A stretch of DNA of 10,746 bases, from the NCBI GenBank assembly GCA_003573635.1, contig QUTJ01031295.1, positions 1-10,746 of the forward strand, read 5' to 3'. Below the pieces are notes generated by a model. The model had not been told where the DNA came from and made no database searches. It worked only from the letters and a program-made list of their open reading frames with translations. How positions within the stretch are numbered: position 1 is the stretch's first letter; every line of letters starts with the position of its first letter. Shown one piece after another: positions 1-7,227 of the stretch. The DNA is from Goniomonas avonlea. Lineage: Eukaryota; Cryptophyceae; Goniomonadida; Goniomonadaceae. The position numbers and the translations under genes are program-made.

Positions 1-158
1 TGGGGAGGGGGGGAGGGCGGGAGTGGAAATGACCTCTTCAGGAGAGTGCTCGCTCCGTTTGTTCGCAGAGGGAAGCACAGCTTCGGCAATGTTGGAAAAC
101 AGCGCACGCAGCTGCATGAAATGCATCCGCTTCTGGGCTTCACACCGAGCGGCTCCCG
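1..158 (-). CDS. Helical exon at the left edge, probably the same gene (partial)
   Basis: A strong acceptor, CACTGACAG with a CTGAC branch-like motif, precedes an open frame beginning at 158. It reads GAARCEAQKRMHFMQLRALF followed by SNIAEAVLPSANKRSEHSPE, a mixed charged and hydrophobic pattern typical of alpha helix. The exon enters in phase 1, matching the phase-1 exit of the candidate exon ending at 405, so the 246-base GA-rich stretch between them would be an intron. The frame stays open to the window edge. A donor at 33 (GAG then GTCATT) is possible but weak. No family is recognised. Confidence 0.48.
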
Positions 159-185
159 CTGTCAGTGTCTTGTGTCAAATGTGTC

Positions 186-345
186 AAAGTGGTGAAAGGA
201 GAGAGGGGAGGAGAGAGGAAAGAGGAAAGGGGAGAGAGGAGAGAGGAGAGAGGAGCGAGGGGAGAGGAGAGAGGAGAGGAGAGAGGGGAGAGGAAAGGGG
301 AGAGTGGAGCGAGAGGAGCGAGAGGAGGATATAAGAGGGAGAAAC
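186..345. repeat. Polypurine GA/GGA tract
   Basis: About 150 bases are almost pure purine on the plus strand, made of irregular GAGAGG, GGGGAGAG and GAAAGG units with only occasional C or T. On the minus strand it is a polypyrimidine tract inside the proposed intron 159-404. Long open frames through it (RREERGER-type on plus, LSSLLSP-type on minus) are products of the repeat and not genes. Confidence 0.9.
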
Positions 346-404
346 AAACAATCTGGCACCATAGTCATGCTCGCAATGGCAGACGTCCTTGCACTCGTCG
401 TTAC

Positions 405-725
405 CAGGCACACCGCATAGGCAGCAGGTTGCTATCACCGGCTCACGGCGCCACCCTCCTGTGTCCGGAAACTTGGCCTTGTCTCGCACCAGCTGACACC
501 CAATGTTGGCTGTCACTGTCCACTGCGTGGTGCGTTAAAACCCGACCACCGATCAAGTACGTGCCGGCACTCCTTTGCTCTCGGTAGATAGGTAGCACGG
601 AACGACACCGAGCTAGTGCATTCTGGATTGGCACAGGCGGTTGCTATTTCGTGTGGGAATTGCCATATATCGAGCTCCAAATTGGGCGACGGGAATGCGA
701 TTCGGCTCACTCGATCCAAGTTGCA
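405..725 (-). CDS. Tentative downstream exons of the cyclic-nucleotide-binding gene, cysteine-rich
   Basis: Two open frames follow the binding domain on the same strand. The first (725-542) would join the previous exon in phase 0 across a 34-base gap with GT...AG ends, and reads CNLDRVSRIAFPSP, then LELDIWQFPHEIATACANPE. The second (509-405) would join in phase 1 across a 32-base GT...AG gap and reads NIGCQLVRDKAKFPDTGGW, then IATCCLCGVP, ending at a GTAACG donor. Several cysteines (CANPEC, CCLC) could bind metal, but no known domain is recognised. PKA regulatory subunits normally carry a second nucleotide-binding domain here, and none is visible. The gaps are very short for introns, so a frameshifted pseudo-exon or different splice sites are real alternatives. 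Confidence 0.33.
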
Positions 726-759
726 CTGGGCGTCGCATTGAAAAATGGCAGACTGTCAC

Positions 760-2805
760 CTGCAGCACGATGTGTCCCATTTCTTCGTTTATGAGCTGCG
801 TCATCTTGGGACGAGCTGGGGCCATCAATCGCAGAATTTTGTTGAAGTTGTCACGCCTCAGCCCGTATAGGCTGTGGCGAAGTTAGTTTGTCCGAGACCA
901 AGTTGGATTGGTGAGAGAGCGAGGAATCTGCCTGGGGGCAGGAGGCAGACAGTGAGGGAGTGGGTGGTGTGTGGGTGTGTGGGTATGTGTGTGTGTGTGT
1001 GTGTGCGCGCACACACACACACACAGAGAGACATATCACAAGAAACACTCACAGGCAACCAGTAAACAAGAAACACTCACAGGCAATCAGTAAGGCAGCG
1101 GACAGTGGCGGCGCGATTAGAGTTGTACATCAGCGAGAGCTCTCCAAAACTATCTCCTGGTCCGAGAGTTGCCACTCGGGTTGGAGCCTGCGCTTCTTTC
1201 GCCACGAGAATCTCGCAGCTTCCAGACGATAAGAAGTAGAAGAGATCACCCGGCTCTCCCTGTAGCTCAAGGGTTGAGGAACTCGTGTGATGATTTGTGA
1301 CTTAAGGTTTAGGGTTGTTCCCGAGTTGCTGCTGTAGTCACTCGATCCTCCATGAGACAAGCTTCTGTAGCAACTAAGTAGCAACACACAATTGTCACAC
1401 CGTCATCGGGGAAGCTCTGTGACTTCACACAGCTTGCTATCGGATAACTTAGTTGATATCTGGGCACGGAGTTCGCAGGTGATGCACACTACTTCAGTTG
1501 GCCGTACTTTAGTGATATACGATAAGATAAACGATAAGATGAAGGAACAGACCCCCCAGTTAGGCCGCAGGTCACGCGCCCCCCAATTTATCGGCTCAGT
1601 GTGACAAAAGCACATTTTCTGCGTAAGGTGGCACATCCTCCCCTAGCAAAACAGTCCGGTGTTCAATGCAGGTGAGCTTGACAGCAACAATGTCAGAGCC
1701 AATTCAAGTGTGAAAGCAGCGTGGACTTACTTGGACGCAGACATCGGAGCCCATCGTGGCATGTACAGGAATAAATACAGAGATGACTTCGTCGAAGGCA
1801 AGCTCCCCGAGGTCTCGGAAGAAGGGCACCTGTTGTGGTCAGCTTGGTCTGTGATCACGGGTTCAAACCTCTCAGAAATCGCTGGGCGAGCGGGAGAGGG
1901 AGAAATCCAGCCATCTGGGAGTCCATCCCTGGAGGGAGAGACACGAGAGGAGAAGAGAAGAAAATGAAAGAGAAAGAGGGAAGAGGGAAGAGGGAAGAGG
2001 GAAGAGCAGAAGGAAGAGGGTAGTGTGTTGAGGGTGAGAGTCCAGTTCCTGTTGCCTACCATTCTCCAGCACTAGCTTCTTGACAGGAGTCTGTGTCTCC
2101 CCCATCCCGCTACCATCCCCCACCATCCCACCCAAAACTCAACTGAGTTTTATTTCCTGTCCATCTTGGAGGAGCGAAGGTGGAGATGGGAGGAGATGGG
2201 AGGAGGGAGACGTCCCTCCCTCCTCCCCCCATGTCTCTGTGCCCCCCCTCCCACTGTTTCCTGTCCAAGAGGAGGGAGGAATGGGAGACCCCCCCTTCTA
2301 CTGTTTCTCGTCGGAGGGGGGGGGGGCAGATGGGAGATTTCCATCCTCCCCCTTCTCCTCGCTCTGCCCACTCGCTTTCTCACACTTTTTACCGCTCTCT
2401 CTCTCACACACACACACAGACTCCCAGAAACGGGATTGCCCTCGAACCCCGCCTACTGAACGTGAGAGGGATCCAGTCCTCTACCTCTCCTTCAGCTGGC
2501 CCAGACTCCACAAAGAACTTATCTGAAAAAGCCTCTACTGCCTCGCTGGAGAGAGAAATGAGGTTTTCTTCATGAGATCTCGTGACTGCCACAGCATCAA
2601 CACAGGCTGACACTTACTATGTTGTCTGAATTCCACTGTCAGGGTTGGAAAACCCGGACTCCCGGCGATTCAACTGAGTCTCCCTACCCCTTGCAGAAAA
2701 ACCTTGAGAGGAATCCACTGATCTATCCGGCCCGAGATTTGGACCTAGCACTGCGCCTCCCACAAAGTCGCAGGTGTTTGGTCTCGGCACTCGCCTCTTG
2801 GTTGT
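760..2805 (-). CDS. Cyclic-nucleotide-binding protein, PKA regulatory-subunit-like (five exons)
   Basis: Exons on the minus strand: 2805-2618 (5' limit uncertain), 2545-2485, 1829-1731, 1259-1081 and 871-760. Intron phases agree throughout (2, 0, 0, 2) and most donors are strong (GTAAGT, GTAGAG, GTAAGT, GTGAGT). The last three exons rebuild one complete cyclic-nucleotide-binding domain: VPFFRDLGEL at the entry helix, QGEPGDLFYFLSSG in the beta barrel, FGELSLMYNSNRAATV as the phosphate-binding cassette, then LLYGLRRDNFNKIL as the closing helix. The cassette Glu (codon 1140-1142) and Arg (1113-1115) that contact the ribose-phosphate are both present. Ala after that Arg is the cAMP-type residue in PKA; cGMP sites usually have Thr. 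Exon 1 contains NRRESGFS (RRES at 2656-2667), like the R-R-x-S inhibitor site of type II regulatory subunits, about 33 residues before the domain. The domain call is firm. The PKA assignment and the two first exons are inference; a channel or PKG-type protein is possible. Confidence 0.82.
987..1025. repeat. (GT)n-GCGC-(AC)n palindrome
   Basis: A GT run passes through TGCGCGCA directly into an AC run. Bases 990-1025 form a perfect 36-base inverted repeat centred between 1007 and 1008, built entirely of alternating purine and pyrimidine. Such DNA is prone to left-handed Z-DNA or cruciform formation. It lies in the 209-base intron (872-1080) of the cyclic-nucleotide-binding gene. Confidence 0.92.
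1039..1094. repeat. 28-base tandem duplication over a splice donor
   Basis: Two adjacent 28-base units, 1039-1066 and 1067-1094, differ at two positions. The right unit covers the last 14 bases of the 1081-1259 exon plus its GTGAGT donor. The left unit repeats the same exon end and donor inside the intron. The inner donor would add 28 bases and break the frame into the next exon. Confidence 0.9.
1260..1730 (-). other. Intron of the cyclic-nucleotide-binding gene (471 bases)
   Basis: This stretch joins CAA/GTAAGT at 1731/1730 to CTACAG/GGAGAG at 1260/1259, placing ...SDVCVQ directly before GEPGDLFY as in the family. Nothing else convincing was seen in it. Open frames inside, including one at 1596-1676, are discussed among the rejected items. 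Confidence 0.75.
1830..2484 (-). other. Low-complexity intron (655 bases)
   Basis: The donor is GAG/GTAGAG at 2485/2484. The acceptor is ACAACAG/GTGCCC at 1830/1829, with GCTGACC just upstream. Inside lie a GGGAAGA-type purine minisatellite (about 1955-2023), C/T-rich and G-rich blocks (2090-2350) and a short CT/CA microsatellite (2395-2420). No exon was recognised within it, although one could be hidden. Confidence 0.55.
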
Positions 2806-2825
2806 CTGCCGGCCCAAACGATGCT

Positions 2826-3107
2826 CACCCTTCACTCCCCACAGGTTTCGTTCCCCCTCCCCTCCCATTGTCAAGTCAGTCCACAGCCTCATGCTCACCC
2901 ACTAACCTAGTCCTTTGCTTTGCTCTACTGCTGCCTTGGGCTGGCGCAGAATTCTGGGAAACCCTGCGGGCGAGAGAAGGATTTCCACCACTCCTCCCGC
3001 ACCACTTTGCAGTCTTGTCCTTCTTTTCTTTTCTGTGGTGTTGCGCCTGGACCAATCCCCCAAGGGTGTGATTGTTGGCCGCTCAGCGGTTTCTGGGATG
3101 CTTGAAT

Positions 3108-3148
<41 letters not shown>
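2826..3148 (+). repeat. Composite dispersed repeat, diverged copy
   Basis: The segment from about 2826 to 2960 is a diverged, shortened copy of module A: it shares CCCACAGGTT, CCCCTCCC and TCAAGTCAGTC with the copies at 6437 and 7457. Module B follows (3011-3110) with TTGCGCCTGGACCAATCCCC, TGTTGGCCGCTCAGC and the end GCTTGAATAAA, then an almost pure CT tract (3111-3148). Order and strand match the two fuller copies. It probably lies in or upstream of the 5' part of the cyclic-nucleotide-binding gene, on the opposite strand. Confidence 0.7.
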
Positions 3149-3150
<2 letters not shown>

Positions 3151-3338
3151 AGTTTGGGGAGTGTGGCCTAGGTGGCAGCTGCACCACCACATCGCGATCC
3201 GCTCCTGGGTTCGGTGTTTGATTCCTGAGGTCCACAGTCTTGTCCTTCTTTTCTTTTCTGGGTGGGTGTTGCGCCTGGACCAATCCCCCGAGGGTGTGAT
3301 TGTTGGCCGCTCAGCAGTTTCCAGGATGTTTGAATAAA

Positions 3339-3369
<31 letters not shown>

Positions 3370-3375
3370 TCACTC
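3149..3375 (+). mobile_element. SINE-like repeat with tRNA-like head (module B, full copy)
   Basis: The head GTGTGGCCTAGGTGGCAGC (3161-3179) resembles the A box of a tRNA-type RNA polymerase III promoter. Downstream, GGGTTCGGTG and TTTGATTCC (about 3208-3223) resemble a disrupted B box. The body 3235-3338 is a near-exact direct repeat of 3009-3110, including the ends CCAGGATG and TTGAATAAA. A CT then CA microsatellite tail runs to about 3375. There is no coding capacity, as expected of a SINE. Target-site duplications were not identified. The A-box match is better than the B-box match, so the tRNA origin is probable and not certain. Confidence 0.55.
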
Positions 3376-3662
3376 ACCTCCCCCCACTCTCCTCCCTCTC
3401 TCGCTCCTCGTCTGTCTCTCTGTCTCTCTGACAGATACTGTCTTTTCGTGCTCGTGGCAACTTGCACTTGAGTTCACTATTGGTGTGTGGACAGGTGTGA
3501 GATCCTACTAAATCAGGGGAAAGAAAACACCAGTGAAAAAATCAGTTCAGCTGAAGTCAGGTGAAGTCAGAGTTCAAGTGTGCGGCGGGTTCTCTGGAAG
3601 CAATTGTCGGCAGGGTTTACTGTTTTTCCACTCTCCCCTACGACTGAGATACCCATGATTTA
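3376..3662. other. Intergenic or intronic stretch, no firm gene
   Basis: The first part is C/T-rich, continuing the microsatellite tail. On the minus strand a good acceptor (TTTTCTTTCCCCTGATTTAG, ending at about 3511) precedes a short open frame, GSHTCPHTNSELKCK. That could be an exon of an upstream part of the gene to the left, but its phase does not tie to a neighbour, so it is not called. GAAGTCAGGTGAAGTCAG at 3553-3570 is a small direct repeat. Confidence 0.4.
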
Positions 3663-4053
3663 TTAGATTTGAAGATACATTTCTTGTGGTCGTAATATGG
3701 TGAAACCATCGATTGCTGATAATCTTGTGACACGCAGCTCCCAGACGATGGTGGGACTATCTAGAACTTCGGTTTGAACCCACTCAGAACGAGAACGTCA
3801 AATCATCACTGGCCACAGAACATGTGCTGTTATTCTCTCGATCTTGTGACCATAGTAGATGACGGATCTTTCCGACAGAACGAAATCTAAAAACAGTTGT
3901 GTTGCCCGGGGCTTGACAAGATGCCCGGTGTTGCACCGTCGAAGCTGACTCCTAGCGAGTCTCTCGACAACTTGCATCAGTGCAATGACTTTTCTGCTGA
4001 GTCTTTCCTTATCCCCGACAACCACAGTTGGCGGCCTCGCAGTTCACCCCCGC
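3663..4053 (-). CDS. Unrecognised candidate coding segment, 3' end of a gene
   Basis: The minus-strand frame from about 4053 to 3810 reads RKVIALMQVVERLARSQLRR, then TQLFLDFVLSERSVIYYGHK, ending HVLWP. After a 27-base GT...AG gap (3783-3809) the same phase continues at 3782 with WVQTEVLDSPTIVWELRVTR and ends QEMYLQI, TAA (3663-3665). The composition is protein-like and the second piece has a plausible acceptor (TTTGACGTTCTCGTTCTGAG). No family is recognised. The 27-base gap is below the usual size of an intron, so a decayed gene with an in-frame TGA is equally possible. It lies 3' of the Myb gene on the same strand and could be a separate gene or further Myb-gene exons. Confidence 0.33.
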
Positions 4054-4251
4054 CCCCCCAATGGTCTCCCAGCACGCCGTGACCACAACGTGCAACGTTG
4101 TGGAGAACAGGCTGGTGGATTAGTGGGGACCATGGTGGGCCCGTTGTTGGGCACGAACAAATTAAGTGTGTGATCCATGCTCAAGATTTGTTTACATGAA
4201 TTGCAGCTGCATGCATAATATGCAGACAAAAAACGATCATATAGCGCCTTC

Positions 4252-4276
4252 ACACGGGCTATGCCCGTGTTTTTTT
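4252..4276 (+). other. Hairpin followed by a T run (terminator-like)
   Basis: A perfect 8-base stem, ACACGGGC with GCCCGTGT, closes a 3-base loop and is followed directly by seven T. In bacteria this would be called an intrinsic terminator; in a nuclear genome the T run could stop RNA polymerase III. It sits 75 bases past the Myb stop codon and reads antisense to that gene. No RNA gene was identified upstream of it. Confidence 0.55.
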
Positions 4277-4350
4277 CCGACGTCTCATGACTGGTCCCAA
4301 AGTGCACTGCCCGAGGCCAACAAGGTGCCTCGGGAAGTCTTCGTGACTCA

Positions 4351-5302
4351 TTATGTTTCAGAGCCACTCGAAATCGAGTCTGTTTTTTTCGCAGCAGCTG
4401 CGACTACGCGTCCAGATGAATCAGTGGTGTCACTTGGACCGATTTCCAAAAATGGACCATTTCGAAGGGTGGCGGGTAAAGACGTCTCATCAGCCCTCAT
4501 TTGTGCCTCCTTACGCTTGAATAATCTCCATCGCTCGCGGCATTGGTGCTCAGTTCTGTACGCGCATCAGTCAAAGCCCAGTCGCTCGCGCTATCACCAA
4601 CCTGCTTTGGACGATGGCCGCAACAGCTTTCCACCTCCGCCCAACAGCTGCGACAGTCTTACGGAGGAGGTTCTCCTCCTCCTCTGTCCAAGGTACTCTG
4701 ATTCGTGGAGGGACGGATCGGCGAGCTGGGTCGAAAGCACTTGGATTCTGAGACCACTGACTTGGCCCAGGGGCCATCACACTGAACGGCGCTACGGAAG
4801 ACGGCGACATGTATTGTGGAAATCCGGGCAGCTGCTGGTGACCATAGCCAGGAGGACCTAATGGCCTACCTCCTTCCTCGGGCATCGAGCGGGAATGCTG
4901 TTGCCACAGCTGTTGCGGCTCGTAGGCAGTCTGATGTGTCTGCTGGTGTCCGAATGGCAATCGATCGCGTGACAGTTCCTGACCAGGCATCATGGGCGGC
5001 GGATATGGACGAGAACTCCCCTCATGAAACATCATGCCGCCAGAGCTCATTCTTGGGCCCGCGACATCATACTGAACCTGGGGTGAGAAGGATGGCGGGC
5101 GCCACATCTGTTGTTGCGGCAACTGAGCCTGTGGATGAAAGACCGGCGTCATCGGACTTTGTGGCTGCGCCAGCCGCCGAGGAACAGGCAGATGCCTTGA
5201 TGGACCAAATGGGCTGAAGTTGTCATGAGGTGGCGCCTCCGCGTCTTGCGGCATGTAGCCTTGCATCGGAGCCTCCCTTTTTCCGTCTGCTTCTGCCCAC
5301 AT
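4351..5302 (-). CDS. Single-repeat Myb/SANT-domain protein (two exons)
   Basis: Exon 1 is 5302-4602 and exon 2 is 4555-4351 (TAA), giving 906 bases and 301 residues. The 46-base intron (4556-4601, GTTGGTGATAG to GCGCGTACAG, with TTTGACTGAT as branch-like motif) splits an Arg codon in phase 2. Splicing restores a full Myb repeat at about residues 202-251: PWTEEEENLLRKTVAAVGRR, W, then VQSRTEHQCRERWRLFKRK. The three tryptophans are 19 residues apart, the classic spacing, and the third helix keeps TxxQCRxRW. The first 200 residues are rich in Pro, Gln and Met and probably disordered; the last 50 have no known domain. It probably binds DNA as a nuclear regulator or chromatin factor (family knowledge). 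The ATG at 5302 is chosen because TAA lies two codons upstream. A GTAAGG inside exon 2 (after RLFK) could permit an alternative end. Confidence 0.85.
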
Positions 5303-5313
5303 CTTTTAAAACC

Positions 5314-5775
5314 AGGACGCGTTGGCCGCATGCCTCTAATCAGGGTCCACAAACACCGCACCGCGCAATATTGCCCAATCGTCGTCAACCACCACCTTCA
5401 CATGACAAAGCACCGGTTAATCCCCATTCTACTCGATTTTCTCCTGTGTCCCCCCGATGTCGCAACCCCGCGGCGGCGATTGAGCGATATTTTCTGGCCA
5501 CCATCTGTTACACATCCGACTGGCATCTCCGCAGCGACGGCTACGAAAGCGTTTCCATGAGCCGAGGAGCCACGCTGCTTCCCTACTCCTCTGCGACCGC
5601 AAATTACCCCACATCGGGCAAAGGAGTGAACGTAATAATTGGAGATCCTGGAAATTCGAATAAGGCGGGACGAATGGCGGGAAGTGTGTCCAACCAAGAC
5701 GAGGAAGGCAAGGTTCAAGGCGAGGGAAGGTGCCGTTGGTGGATTGCACTGATAACGCCGGTCAAGATCAGCTAA
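5314..5775 (+). CDS. Possible plus-strand terminal exon, unrecognised
   Basis: A 154-codon frame is open from a pyrimidine-rich acceptor (CTTCTGCCCACATCTTTTAAAACCAG, ending at 5313) to TAA at 5773-5775. It begins basic and Pro-rich (QTPHRAILPNRRQPPPSHD) and becomes more protein-like: AAIERYFLATICYTSDWHLR, GKGVNVIIGDPGNSNKAG, WWIALITPVKIS. Its first in-frame ATG is late (5558), so upstream exons would have to lie antisense to the Myb gene. It might instead be chance open sequence in the Myb promoter region; two minus-strand frames of about 106 codons are open here too. No homologue is recognised. Confidence 0.3.
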   Translation, partial: RTRWPHASNQGPQTPHRAILPNRRQPPPSHDKAPVNPHSTRFSPVSPRCRNPAAAIERYFLATICYTSDWHLRSDGYESVSMSRGATLLPYSSATANYPTSGKGVNVIIGDPGNSNKAGRMAGSVSNQDEEGKVQGEGRCRWWIALITPVKIS

Positions 5776-6041
5776 GATAAAACCAGCCTGGTTTTCGCTC
5801 CGATCTTTACCTTGTCAGGGCTAAAGTTTGGAGGGTGAGAGAAATTCCACCCCTTGAAAAAAAAGCTCCTGCTTGCGTTGCAGCTTTCATAGTGTCTGGC
5901 TGTGATTGGCACCTCAAGTTCGCCCGTTACGGGTTAGCTGGAATTGGGCCGTGTTCTCGAAGCAACCGAAGTCTCACACGGCCGTTGACCCGTTGAATGT
6001 GACCGGACTGGACCCCCCAAAAATATTGAAATATTGAGCTA
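5776..6041. other. Intergenic stretch without a recognisable gene
   Basis: No convincing exon was found on either strand. AAAACCAG/CTGGTTTT (5779-5795) is a near-perfect palindrome just after the TAA at 5775, and CCCGTTACGGG at 5923-5933 is another small palindrome. A run of eight or more A follows at about 5858. Confidence 0.5.
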
Positions 6042-6248
6042 ATGAATCATTACAAGTGCCTACAAAATAGGCAATCATACGAAAAATCTTACGACCAACA
6101 GGTCATGTTCCTTGGGCAAGAAGAACCTGCTCATCACGCTCTGTCTCTGTCGCCGACAGACGAGCGCGTAGGGAGACCGGACAAACCACACGCGTGCGAC
6201 TTTTGTGAGACGCTGAAGGTGGCAGTCGAGCCACTCGACCTCAAATAA
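6042..6248 (+). CDS. Small ORF of 68 codons, hypothetical
   Basis: The frame runs from ATG to TAA without introns: MNHYKCLQNRQSYEKSYDQQ at the start and HACDFCETLKVAVEPLDLK at the end. The KPHACDFC stretch resembles the first half of a C2H2 zinc finger with its linker, but the paired histidines do not follow, so it is not a finger as it stands. It could be a short gene, one exon or chance. A minus-strand frame of similar length overlaps (6075-6299) and looks less protein-like. Confidence 0.28.
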   Translation: MNHYKCLQNRQSYEKSYDQQVMFLGQEEPAHHALSLSPTDERVGRPDKPHACDFCETLKVAVEPLDLK

Positions 6249-6261
6249 GGCATCGTGGCAA

Positions 6262-6336
6262 GTGTGGGAAATTGGGTGGAAAAACCCAATATCGGGCAAG
6301 GTGGCGCGAGAGTTTCTCTAGGTTGAGAAAAGTCGG
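6262..6336 (+). repeat. Dispersed repeat, arm 1 of an inverted pair
   Basis: GTGGGAAATTGGGTGGAAAA, then GGGCAAGGTGGCGCGA and AGTTTCTCTAGG, aligns by eye with the minus strand of 7228-7305 at roughly three-quarters identity. It also contains a small hairpin, TTGGGT...ACCCAA. Confidence 0.6.
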
Positions 6337-6436
6337 TCAGGGCCGTGACACAGTGTAGCTTCAGGCGGTTTGTAAACGGTAGATGGAAGCCGCAGGTAGA
6401 GAGGCTTCGCGCTGTAACGTGAAGGCGACGAGGGCC

Positions 6437-6950
6437 CTCACTTCAAACCCACAGGTTCTTCCCCCTCCCCATCCCACGGTCATGCGCTTTAACACTACAC
6501 ACACTCACCTAGTTTTTTCCTTTGGTTTTGATTTTTTTCTCTGTCTCGGGCGCACCGCAGATTTCTTTGGAAGAAAACGGTGGGAGGCTCGAAGAAACGC
6601 GGGTTTCTAGATAAGGGGCGCTGTACCATGCTCGGCTTGCAAAAAACCGCCCGAGATCAAACTCAAGATCCTAACAGACTGCAAACCCTGAGGCCTGGGT
6701 GCCCTGAACTGAAGTTTAGGCTGAAAATATAACCTCTATAACCATGAAACATGACTTGGACGCTCTCTCTCTCTCTCTCTCTCTCGCTCTCTCGCTCTCT
6801 CCCCCTCTCTCTTCTTCTGTTCTTTTCAGCGTGTTTGCACTTGGACCAATCAACCTGGCGGGGTGTGTTGTTTGCTGCTCAGCAGTTTCCAGGATGCTTG
6901 AATAAACTCTCTCTGTGTGTCTCTCTCTGTCTCTCTCTCTCCCTCCCTTG
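6437..6950 (+). mobile_element. Composite dispersed repeat (A, CT tract, B), fuller copy 1
   Basis: Module A (6437-6763) starts CTCACTTCAAACCCACAGGT. It contains CTGTACCATGC, AACAGACTGC, CTGAGGCCTGG and GCTGAAAATATAAC, and ends ATGAAACATGACTTGGAC. It matches 7457-7767 along its whole length. A CT tract follows (6763-6810), then module B (6811-6906) without the tRNA-like head: TTGGACCAATC, GCTGCTCAGCAGTTTCCAGG and GCTTGAATAAA, then a CT/GT tail. No transposase or reverse transcriptase is visible, so it is non-autonomous or merely a repeat. Whether A and B are one element or a SINE nested in another repeat is open. Confidence 0.68.
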
Positions 6951-7227
6951 CTCCCTCCTGCGGCACTACCTCTCGTCGCCCCCACGTCCCAGGTTCGAAG
7001 TGCTCCCGCCTACAGCTTCCTTCCTTCGGTTATGTGCTAGTTATGACAATGTCGTACACCTTTACCTTAAAGAGTAACCATACACTCTCTATCGTAAACT
7101 GACGCATTAATGACTTTCACAGTGTTCTGCCTCTCGTGCGCGGCGATGGAAGGAAACCGCCTGACATAAAATACCATGTCAACGTCGTTTCCTTGTTCAG
7201 TTTGAATTTTAATACAGTCTTCTGATT
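6951..7227. other. Unassigned stretch between repeats
   Basis: No gene, RNA or clear repeat was recognised on either strand; the short frames have no splice support. The end of the 6437 copy and its microsatellite tail fade into this sequence at about 6950. Confidence 0.5.

Noticed and set aside
1255-1335. tRNA-like string (TGTAGCTCAAGGGTTGAGGAAC)
   Set aside because: It resembles a D arm, but no acceptor stem or proper T arm follows, and the region is the start of a coding exon and its acceptor.
1130-1387. 85-codon minus-strand frame ending DQEIVLESSR
   Set aside because: It is a shadow of the cyclic-nucleotide-domain exon in another frame; the domain frame is decisive.
1596-1676. Possible terminal exon (LTCIEHRTVLLGEDVPP..., TGA) after the 1731-1829 exon
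   Set aside because: It joins in phase 0 across a neat 54-base gap, but it would cut the cyclic-nucleotide domain in half. Skipping it places SDVCVQ directly before GEPGDLFY, exactly as in the family.
2902-3369. 155-codon minus-strand frame with repeated SSIPETAERPTITP segments
   Set aside because: It is antisense translation of two tandem copies of the SINE-like module B and its CT tract.
3897-4082. Plus-strand frame MPGVAPSKLTPSESLDNL...
   Set aside because: It has a fair start context and composition, but overlaps a minus-strand frame that looks at least as protein-like; neither strand is settled.
4166-4861. 231-codon plus-strand frame
   Set aside because: It lies antisense across the Myb exons and intron; the spliced Myb domain on the other strand explains the open sequence.
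4816-5217. 133-codon plus-strand frame
   Set aside because: It is antisense to the Pro/Gln-rich part of the Myb protein.
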